Shown here: one piece after another, positions 1 to 6,685 of the stretch
How positions within the stretch are numbered: position 1 is the stretch's first letter
Layout of the letters: each line of letters begins with the position of its first letter
NCBI RefSeq assembly: GCF_020103725.1
Contig: NZ_JAHXBG010000024.1
Location: 62,001-126,000, forward strand
DNA: 64,000 nucleotides
From: Hyalangium gracile
Lineage (GTDB): Bacteria > Myxococcota > Myxococcia > Myxococcales > Myxococcaceae
Reading direction: 5' to 3'
Translations under genes and position numbers: made by a program
The notes under the pieces: generated by a model
Seen by the model: the letters and a program-made list of their open reading frames with translations, nothing else
Database searches by the model: none
Told to the model about the DNA's origin: nothing

Positions 1-236
1 GCCCGGTGGAGCGGCTCCTGGAGCTCACGCGCGCGCGGGGTCAGGCTCATGCCTTCCGCGCTGCGCACCAGCAGGGGATCGCCCAGTCGGTCCCGCAGGC
101 GGGCCAGCGCATGGCTCGCCGCGGACTGGGACAGCCCGATGCGCGCGGCGGCTTTCGACACGCTGCCCTCGCTCAGGATCGCGTCCAGCAAGCGCAGCGA
201 CTTGAGGTCCAGGGAGTCCAGATGCATGGCATGCAT
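1..236 (-). CDS. LysR-family transcriptional regulator, N-terminal part only
   Basis: The minus strand reads MHAMHLDSLDLKSLRLLD, then a helix-turn-helix with AAARIGLSQSAASHALARL, then GDPLLVRS and LTPRARELQ. This is the classic LysR DNA-binding N-terminus. The gene runs off the left edge, so the effector-binding domain is not visible. Two in-frame ATGs (236 and 227) could be the start; either leaves few residues before the helix-turn-helix, as is usual in the family. It is divergent from the NmrA-type oxidoreductase at 327, so it is a plausible regulator of that gene (inference from layout). Confidence 0.88.
   Translation of the reverse strand, partial: MHAMHLDSLDLKSLRLLDAILSEGSVSKAAARIGLSQSAASHALARLRDRLGDPLLVRSAEGMSLTPRARELQEPLHR
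222..236. promoter_or_regulatory. 15-nt inverted repeat over the LysR start
   Basis: ATGCATG-G-CATGCAT is a perfect inverted repeat that overlaps the LysR start codon(s) in a 90-nt divergent intergenic region. LysR regulators often bind such sites near their own promoter. The same bases also encode the first residues of the protein, so chance is possible. Confidence 0.3.
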
Positions 237-326
237 AGTCTACATGAACGAGCCGAGGGAGATCTCCCCGCGTCTCGCTGCCAGAGTGGGTTCACACGAC
301 GTCCAGCCCACGTGGGAGGAAGCGAC

Positions 327-1208
327 ATGGAGACTCTGGTCTTTGGAGCGACGGGGAACATCGGCAGCGAGGTGGTGCGTGCACTGGCCGGCCGACCGGA
401 GGTTCACATCCGGGCCGCGACGCGCGAGGTGTCGCAGACCCGCAAGCTGTTCGAGGGGCTCTCGAACGTCGAGCCCGTGCGAGTCGACTGGCAGCAGCCG
501 GGGACTCTCGACGCCGCGCTGGCGGGAGTGAGCCACCTGGTCATCATCAACGCCCTGTCCCCGGAGATGGCGGCGCAGACGGCGGCGCTGATCGCCGCGG
601 CGCGGCGGGCCCAGGTGAGCCGGGTGTTGCGCTTCAGCCTCATGGGCGCCGGAGAGCCGGAGCCCATCCTGGAGGCCCGCTGGCACGACGCGGCCGATGA
701 GCAGGTGCGGCGGAGCGGGCTGGAGTGGGTCATCCTCAAGCCCAACCAGTACTTCCAGAACTTCGTCGGCTTTGGGACCGATGCCACCGTGCGCACCCAG
801 GGAGCCATCTATCTGCCCTACGCGGACGCCCGTGTGAGCAACATCGACACGCGGGACCTGGGGGAGATTGCCGCTCGGGTGTTGCTCGCGCCCCCCGGCG
901 CCCATGCCGGGAAGGAGTATGTGCTGACCGGAGGCGTGGCTCAGACCATGGAGGAGATCGCCGGGAGCATCGGAGAGGTGCTCGGCAAGCCGGTGCGCTA
1001 CACGGCTATTCCGGAAGAACCCGTGCGGCAGGCCATGACGGGGGCCGGCATGCATTCCGTGACGGTCGAAGCCATCCTGGAGTGGTTCGCCTACTGCCGA
1101 GCGGGGCGTGCCATGCGCGTCGATCCCGCCGCCACGCATTTGCTGGGACACCCGCCGCGTCGCAGTGCCGACTTCGCGCGGGACTACGCGCACCGCTACC
1201 AGGGCTGA
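327..1208 (+). CDS. NmrA-like NAD(P)-binding oxidoreductase (SDR superfamily)
   Basis: The 293-residue protein begins METLVFGATGNIGSEVV, which holds the GxxGxxG dinucleotide-binding loop of atypical short-chain dehydrogenases of the NmrA/NAD(P)H-binding group. Later segments such as VIINALSPEMAAQTAAL and LEWVILKPNQYFQN fit this family, which includes redox sensors and quinone or flavonoid reductases. No classical YxxxK active site is obvious, so it may be a sensor or an atypical reductase. The ATG at 327 is chosen because GGGAGGA lies just upstream at 313-319; the frame stays open further upstream but overlaps the LysR gene. A hairpin follows before the convergent gene. Confidence 0.85.
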   Translation: METLVFGATGNIGSEVVRALAGRPEVHIRAATREVSQTRKLFEGLSNVEPVRVDWQQPGTLDAALAGVSHLVIINALSPEMAAQTAALIAAARRAQVSRVLRFSLMGAGEPEPILEARWHDAADEQVRRSGLEWVILKPNQYFQNFVGFGTDATVRTQGAIYLPYADARVSNIDTRDLGEIAARVLLAPPGAHAGKEYVLTGGVAQTMEEIAGSIGEVLGKPVRYTAIPEEPVRQAMTGAGMHSVTVEAILEWFAYCRAGRAMRVDPAATHLLGHPPRRSADFARDYAHRYQG

Positions 1209-1260
1209 GCCGTTTTCTTGTCGCTGCGGAGGGCCACGCACCGCGCCCCTTGTCCCACCC

Positions 1261-1278
1261 GGGGAGAAGCGTCTCCCC
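1261..1278. terminator. Hairpin between convergent genes
   Basis: GGGGAGA-AGCG-TCTCCCC forms a 7-bp perfect stem with a 4-nt loop between two convergent genes (stops at 1208 and 1309). There is no U-run on either side, so it is only a candidate bidirectional terminator. Confidence 0.4.
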
Positions 1279-1308
1279 ACCTCGGGGGCCCTGAAGAATC
1301 CGTAGTCG

Positions 1309-2169
1309 CTAGGGGTCTTCCGAGGCCTCGGCTCCTGAGAAGGAGCGGCCGCACAGCTTGCAAACGAAGTACGACCGGGTGTCCGGGGGCTGCTCGTAGA
1401 AGCGCATCTGGTGCGTCCGCTGGTGGCAACGCGGGCACGTCAGTCTTGCTCCGCTTGCGAGCTTGGCTGCCAGCCGACGTGCGATCTCGTTCGACAGTGC
1501 GATTGCCTGGGCGCGCACGCGTTGCTGCTCTTCGCTCACGAGCGCCTGCGCCGCCCTGTCTCTCTCGGCGGCTTGCCGCTCCTGCTCCAAAGCCCGCCAA
1601 TCCATTCGATACGCGGCCTCTCCCCAGAGCGTGGCCAGGTAGTCACCGAACTCCACGAGTGACTGGCGCGCCACGGGGTGCGCGGAGCGCTCGGCGAAGA
1701 GCGCCTCGAGTGCCTCGCGCGACGGCGCCTCCCGTCGCACCTCGGCCATGGTGGCCTCGGCGGCGTCGAGCGCGGGCCCGTCCAGTCTGCTTCGGAAGTC
1801 GCCACCGACGTACGTGTCCCACTCGCGCCACCGCGAGTAGAGGCTGAAGGACCAGTCGGCGAGCTGGACTGCGGCGAAGTACGGGAACTTGTCAGGAGTC
1901 GGAGGGCCACATGCCAGGAACCACCCCGGCGTGGCCCTGAGAAGCGTGCCGTAACCGGACCAGTGGGAGTAGAGAGCGCTGACGAAGCGTCCGCGAGAGA
2001 ATTCCTCGCGGTCCTTCCAGGTGGCCAGGCAATCGAAGTGCAACGGCGCGTCGTAGTAGCCCCGGAGCCGGGGGGGGGACAAGAGGGGCACACCCGAGGT
2101 CGCCGTGTACGGGCGATCAAGCGCCTGACCGCAAAGTACGCAGGTTGACCCGCTGAGTATCAGCGCCAT
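1309..2169 (-). CDS. Hypothetical protein with N- and C-terminal Cys pairs
   Basis: A 286-residue protein I do not recognise. The start chosen is MALILSGSTC at 2169. It has CVLC near residues 10-13 followed by an HFDC segment, and a C-terminal zinc-ribbon-like region with CPRC and CKLC and SF just after. The middle is helical, with a Glu/Arg/Ala-rich stretch (around residues 175-235) that looks like a coiled coil. The paired CxxC motifs suggest one or two zinc sites, perhaps for nucleic acid or partner binding. It lies 96 nt downstream of, and on the same strand as, the ATPase at 2266-4062, so the two may be co-transcribed and act together. Confidence 0.6.
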   Translation of the reverse strand: MALILSGSTCVLCGQALDRPYTATSGVPLLSPPRLRGYYDAPLHFDCLATWKDREEFSRGRFVSALYSHWSGYGTLLRATPGWFLACGPPTPDKFPYFAAVQLADWSFSLYSRWREWDTYVGGDFRSRLDGPALDAAEATMAEVRREAPSREALEALFAERSAHPVARQSLVEFGDYLATLWGEAAYRMDWRALEQERQAAERDRAAQALVSEEQQRVRAQAIALSNEIARRLAAKLASGARLTCPRCHQRTHQMRFYEQPPDTRSYFVCKLCGRSFSGAEASEDP

Positions 2170-2265
2170 GGGGTGATGACTGTAAGTGCACTGCCAGAGG
2201 CAGCGCAAACCCCTGGATGGCCGCTGCTGGCCGGTCCTGGCAGAGCGGTGGGCCCGAGGTCTCCG

Positions 2266-4062
2266 TCAGTCCGTGCTGTAGAGCACGCCGGTCGGGCCCG
2301 CCCCTTTGTATCGGCACGTGACGCACTCGATGCCGGTCACCACCAGCTCGCGGCGCATGCGATCAGCAAGCTCCTCGTCGTGGGTCGAGAGAATGACCTG
2401 ATACTTTCGATCCTGGACGAGGCTGCGCAGGACTTCGATGAGTGCCGCGGGATGAATCAGATCCTGCTGCCGCAGAGGCTCGTCGAGCAGCAGCGCCGGC
2501 CACCGGCTCCACGGGTAGGCCGCGCTCATGCTCGACAGCAACGCCAGGTCCACGACCCGCGTGGCCCAGGAGGCGCGCAGCCGTTCCGCGATGGCGTCGA
2601 CGGAGGGCAGGGACTCCCTGCTGGCTCGCTCACTGCCCTCGGACTCGACCTGGCGCTGCTCCTCCTCTCTCTGCCAGGCGAGCCATGCATCCGCCAGGCG
2701 CCTCTGCTGCTCACGAAGCTCCTGAAGCCTCGCCTCCTGCTCGACCAGCGCCTTGGGCTGATCGGACGAGGACATGGGGTCGAGGTTGGCCTCATCCCCG
2801 GGAGGCGTATCCAGGGTGGCCAGCAGCTCTGGGTGCTGTTGCAGCAAGGCCTGCGCGGCAAGGAGCTCTTGCTCGATTCGAGCGACTACCTGGTGGTTCT
2901 CCTTGATGGCCGAAGACAGCTGAGCGATCCGCGCCTGGGTGCTGGCCCGTTGTTCATTGATCTCCCCGAGGTCCGGCAGCTGATCTCTCGCGGCTCGAGC
3001 CGTCTCGAGCTCCTGCTGATGACGCTGGCTGTCCTCCGCGAGGGCAGACGGTCTCTGCTCCTGCTCGAGAAGCAGGCTGCGAATCTTGTCGTCCAGGGTC
3101 GTTATCTTCTGGATGTTCTTGTTGATGTCGCGAAGGTAGGACTGAATCATCCACAGCTCGTGCGTGTGGCGGTCGTTCTGGCCCACGAGCAGGGATTTCT
3201 GCTTCACTCCTTCCGCGACCTTCCTACGCGCGGTGATCAACTGGAGAAGCATGTCGCGTCTGGCTTCAGCCTCCGCGACGGCTTGCGAGAGGCGTTCGAG
3301 CAGCACGTCAGCAGGCGGTGCGCCCTCCGGCGCGAGCTCGACTCCCAGGGTTGCCTTCAACGCGGCGGCAATGGCGAGGGCTCTCTCCGTGAGGGCGCCA
3401 GAGGAGGGCCCTCCGCCAGTAGCGGTGAGCTGCGCCAGCCGGGGCCTGCGCGAGAGCAGATCATGCCAGCTGTCCAGGGCCCGCCGTGCGAGATCCTTTT
3501 CCAGCTCCAGCTGGCGTACCCGCTCCGTCAATGCCCGAGTGGCTTCCGCTCCCAGGCTCCTGGCGATCAGCTCGAGCTCGGCGGCGCCTGTGTGTCCTCT
3601 CAGGTGAGTCAGCCGCAAGTGCTCTCCGAGATCGCCAATCTCGTTCGACCAGGAGCCCGCCCGCAGCAGCTCGAGCAGCTGCTGTCGGGTAGGGGATGAG
3701 AGCTCGGCAAACCGCTCGCGACTCTCCTGCTCGCGCGCGGCTCGCCGCTCGATGCGGCTGCTCTCCGCCTCGCCGCTCACGAACTCCAGGCAGACCCGGT
3801 ACTGCTCGACAGGCACATCCTCCTCTCGCCTTGCGAGCAGGCCGCTGTCCCGCCCTCGCTCCTGCCCCTCCCGGTGGAGTGCTTCTGGCCAGCAAGCCTG
3901 TCCAGTGAGTGCCCATTCGATGGCTTCGAAGAGGGTGCGTTTCCCGAGCCCATCCGGGCCCGTCAGAATGGTCACACCAGGGCCTGGCAGGGAGAGCGAG
4001 AAGTCAGCCCCGTATGTGCGGAAGTTGGAGATCTCAATACGCCGGAGATATGACGTCGTCAC
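2266..4062 (-). CDS. RecF/SMC-like coiled-coil ATPase with altered nucleotide-binding motifs
   Basis: The 598-residue protein has the layout of the RecF/RecN/SMC/Rad50-like ABC ATPases: an N-terminal half (IEISNFRTYG, residues 9-18), a central coiled coil rich in Glu, Gln, Arg and Leu (about 170-490), and a C-terminal half with Walker B LLLDEP (about 524-529) and an H-loop STHDEE near 561. The Walker A reads GPDGLGKRT (35-43), with Arg where Ser/Thr normally binds magnesium. No LSGGQ-type signature is visible before Walker B; that region reads SVDAIAERLRASW. No zinc hook CxxC is seen in the coil. The start is a GTG that overlaps the stop of a 30-codon ORF (GTGA). DNA repair or defence are both possible roles; the function is unknown. 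Confidence 0.72.
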   Translation of the reverse strand: MTTSYLRRIEISNFRTYGADFSLSLPGPGVTILTGPDGLGKRTLFEAIEWALTGQACWPEALHREGQERGRDSGLLARREEDVPVEQYRVCLEFVSGEAESSRIERRAAREQESRERFAELSSPTRQQLLELLRAGSWSNEIGDLGEHLRLTHLRGHTGAAELELIARSLGAEATRALTERVRQLELEKDLARRALDSWHDLLSRRPRLAQLTATGGGPSSGALTERALAIAAALKATLGVELAPEGAPPADVLLERLSQAVAEAEARRDMLLQLITARRKVAEGVKQKSLLVGQNDRHTHELWMIQSYLRDINKNIQKITTLDDKIRSLLLEQEQRPSALAEDSQRHQQELETARAARDQLPDLGEINEQRASTQARIAQLSSAIKENHQVVARIEQELLAAQALLQQHPELLATLDTPPGDEANLDPMSSSDQPKALVEQEARLQELREQQRRLADAWLAWQREEEQRQVESEGSERASRESLPSVDAIAERLRASWATRVVDLALLSSMSAAYPWSRWPALLLDEPLRQQDLIHPAALIEVLRSLVQDRKYQVILSTHDEELADRMRRELVVTGIECVTCRYKGAGPTGVLYSTD

Positions 4063-4151
4063 TGCTCGAGTTCCTTCTGGGCATGCATGAGCTGCTCTAC
4101 GGAGGCCGAGGAGGCAGCATAGATGGGATGGAGCAGCGGAGCACTTCCCAT
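4059..4151 (-). CDS. Small ORF translationally coupled to the ATPase gene
   Basis: A 30-codon ORF starts with MGSAPLLHPIYA and ends HAQKELEQ; its TGA overlaps the GTG start of the ATPase by four bases. The frame is closed by a stop just upstream (about 4199-4201), so it cannot be a longer intact gene. It could be a leader peptide, a tiny partner protein, or the tail of a partner gene lost by deletion. No clear ribosome binding site precedes the ATG. I do not recognise the sequence. Confidence 0.35.
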   Translation of the reverse strand: MGSAPLLHPIYAASSASVEQLMHAQKELEQ

Positions 4152-4194
4152 TCGGGAGTTCTCGGCCGTCAGCGGTCCGAGTGACCGCGCCAGC

Positions 4195-4959
4195 CTACTT
4201 CAGGGAGCAGCGCGCCTCGACCACTCCGCGCCCCTCATTCAGCAGCTGCATCTCTCCCGTGCCTCGCAGCTCGTAGCCAATCCACTGCACATCCCCCCCC
4301 TTGCAGATGGGGGCCCGCGCGAAGGACTTCTTGATGCGGGGCGAGCCCTCCAGGCCCACGATCTTGTGCGTCGGCTCCTTGAGCTGCTCGGCCTCCAGCC
4401 GGGTGGGGACCGCGTACAGCCACAGCTCCAGCGTCGAGCCCTCGCGCGCGCACTTGTGCCAGGCCTCGTTCACCGTCGCCTGGAGGGTGTACATGCCCGC
4501 GGGGGTGATGGCCCGGTCGGTGTGGAGCGCCAGGGACTCGAGCCGGTTCACGAGCTCGCAGCGCGGGCAGTAGTACTCCGCTGGCGGGGAGGTGAAGCTG
4601 AGCCGCTCCAGCGGCCCCTTGCCCACCAGCGTGGCCTGCACCGTCTTGGTGCCCGGCCCCTCCTCGCAGATCTGCTTGGGGTACAGCCTCTCCCGGGCTC
4701 CATAGGAGGAGCTAAGGCGAGAGAGGAGGACACGTTGCTCCCGCTCACTGCTCACCGTGAACTGGAGCGACAGCGTCCCTCCCGCCTTCTTCGCGCACTG
4801 GAACCACTTCGGGTCGGCCTCGAAGGCGAGCTCCGCGCCTCTCCAGCTCTCCATCGTGAAGGTGGGCGGCTCCCTGGGCGGCTTCCACTCGCAGTCGGCC
4901 GCCCAGGCCGTCCCGTGTACCGCGCCCAGCATCACGACGATCCACCCAAGCCTCCGCAT
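4195..4959 (-). CDS. Secreted hypothetical protein
   Basis: The 254-residue product starts MRRLGWIVVMLGAVHGTAWAADC, a clear signal peptide with an AWA-A cleavage site. The mature part contains several Cys residues, including YYCPRCE in mid-protein, and is probably periplasmic. The chosen ATG at 4959 is preceded by GGAGGAGAG. It lies divergent from the kinase at 5023, with only 63 nt between the starts, so the two promoters are close or overlap. No known domain is recognised. Confidence 0.7.
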   Translation of the reverse strand: MRRLGWIVVMLGAVHGTAWAADCEWKPPREPPTFTMESWRGAELAFEADPKWFQCAKKAGGTLSLQFTVSSEREQRVLLSRLSSSYGARERLYPKQICEEGPGTKTVQATLVGKGPLERLSFTSPPAEYYCPRCELVNRLESLALHTDRAITPAGMYTLQATVNEAWHKCAREGSTLELWLYAVPTRLEAEQLKEPTHKIVGLEGSPRIKKSFARAPICKGGDVQWIGYELRGTGEMQLLNEGRGVVEARCSLK

Positions 4960-5022
4960 GGTCTCTCCTCCCGGGCGGACCTCCTGGGGCCGCTCTCGAG
5001 AACAGGATAGGCTGAAGACGGC

Positions 5023-6666
5023 ATGAGAGAGCACACCCGAGCGGGCCCTTCTTCGCGGGAAGGCCACACCTGCGCCGTCTGCGAGCACCCGGTCCATGAG
5101 TCGCGCTGTGAGTCGTGTGGCGCGCCGGTCGCCCCCGGCGGCTTCCAGGTGCTTCGCCAGCTGGCGCAAGGGCCCCACTCCCGCATGTTCCTCGCGGAGA
5201 AGGACGGGAGGAGGGTGGCGCTCAAGGAGCTGCTGTTCGCCCTGGTCCCGGACGCCGCCCGGCTCGACGGCTTCGAGCGCGAGGCGGAGTTCCTCCGCCA
5301 GCTCAAGCACCCGCGCATCCCCCGCCTGCTGGCCAGCTTCCGCGAGGGCAGCGGCGTGCACACCCGGCTCTACCTGGCCCAGGAGTTCGTCGAGGGCCGC
5401 TCGCTCCTCGAGGAGCTGGAGGAGCACCGCTTCACGGAGCACGAGGTGCGCCGCGTCGCCCGGCAGGTGCTCGAGGTCCTCATCTATCTGCACGAGCTGT
5501 CGCCCCAGGTCATCCACCGCGACCTGAAGCCGGCCAACCTCATGCGGCGGCCGGATGGCGAGATCGCCCTGGTCGACTTCGGCTCTGCGCGCGATCTCGT
5601 CCGAGGCGCCACGCATCGCTCCACCCTGGTGGGCACCTTCGGCTACATGCCGCCCGAGCAGCTCGGGGGCACCGTCGATGAGACGAGCGACTTGTATGCC
5701 CTGGGGGCCACGCTCATCCACCTGCTGTCCCGCAAGGCCCCCGATGAGCTGCTGCGTCCGGGGATGGAGATCGCCTTCGAGGAGCAGGTCAACGCCTCCG
5801 CGGGCATGAAGGCCTTCCTGGCGCGGCTCACCGAGCGCGACCGAGGTCAGCGCTTTCCCTCCGCCCGGGCCGCGCTGGCGGCGCTCGACGCCCTCGAGAG
5901 GCCACGCCCCGTTGCTGGCGCGGGGCACCAGCGCCCCTCCCAGGCGCGGCTCTTCACCCTCATGGGGGTCGCGGCGGGGATGGTGCTCGCGGGTGCGGTG
6001 GGCGGCTTCCTGCTCCTGTCATCGCCGGCTCGGGTTGCGCCGCCCGTCCAGCCGGTGGCGATACCGCAGGCTCCTGCCGCGGCGGAGCTCCCACCGGCCC
6101 CCAAGCCTCCCGTGGAGCAGGCCCTGCCTCCGCCCGCCACGACTTCCGAGCCCCCACCGAGGGTCGTCAAGAAGGAGGTCAGCAAGCGCCCCAGGAACTC
6201 CGATGAGATAGCGGAGGTCATCACCCTGCGCCCCACGGGGCAGAGCCGTCCACCCCTCCTCGCGAAGGATGTCCAGATCGCGATCGGCCGCGAAGTCACG
6301 CTGGGGGATGCGGCCACGTGTGGGCCTCAGCCCAGCACCGCCGAGGTGGAGAAGGTCGTGCTCGATGCCGAGGGGGGAGGCACCCTCGAGGCGCCGCGCT
6401 CGAACCTGTCCGTGCATATCGCGCTGAAGAACCAGGGCGCGCCCGGCAAGGGGTGTCACAGGGCGGTGGTGCGCCTGAAGGATGCGTCCGGTCAGCCGGT
6501 GGGGCGCGAGGCGACCTTCGAGAACACCAGCACGCGCACCGTTCGTAGCAGCACGCGCACGCTCGAGCTCCCACGCACGCTGCGCGAGGTCCGGCTCGAG
6601 GTGGGCACGGGCCAGGCGCCGGGAGCGGTGTTCACCCTGGACCTCGTTCGAGGCACCTTCCGCTGA
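5023..6666 (+). CDS. Membrane-anchored Ser/Thr protein kinase with N-terminal zinc ribbon
   Basis: The 547-residue protein starts with a short zinc-ribbon-like segment (Cys 17, 20, 30, 33) followed by a Hanks-type kinase domain. Visible residues are VALKEL (Lys 68), IHRDLKPANLM (Asp 167) and VDFGSAR (Asp 185), then GYMPPEQ in the activation segment. The glycine loop is weak (LAQGPHSRMF). After the kinase domain (about 41-285) comes one membrane segment near 310-333, a Pro-rich linker and a C-terminal domain of about 160 residues, probably extracytoplasmic. This layout is common in myxobacteria. It converges with a second kinase gene that ends 20 bases away. Confidence 0.9.
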   Translation: MREHTRAGPSSREGHTCAVCEHPVHESRCESCGAPVAPGGFQVLRQLAQGPHSRMFLAEKDGRRVALKELLFALVPDAARLDGFEREAEFLRQLKHPRIPRLLASFREGSGVHTRLYLAQEFVEGRSLLEELEEHRFTEHEVRRVARQVLEVLIYLHELSPQVIHRDLKPANLMRRPDGEIALVDFGSARDLVRGATHRSTLVGTFGYMPPEQLGGTVDETSDLYALGATLIHLLSRKAPDELLRPGMEIAFEEQVNASAGMKAFLARLTERDRGQRFPSARAALAALDALERPRPVAGAGHQRPSQARLFTLMGVAAGMVLAGAVGGFLLLSSPARVAPPVQPVAIPQAPAAAELPPAPKPPVEQALPPPATTSEPPPRVVKKEVSKRPRNSDEIAEVITLRPTGQSRPPLLAKDVQIAIGREVTLGDAATCGPQPSTAEVEKVVLDAEGGGTLEAPRSNLSVHIALKNQGAPGKGCHRAVVRLKDASGQPVGREATFENTSTRTVRSSTRTLELPRTLREVRLEVGTGQAPGAVFTLDLVRGTFR

Positions 6667-6685
6667 GGCCGCGGACGGCTCGCCC

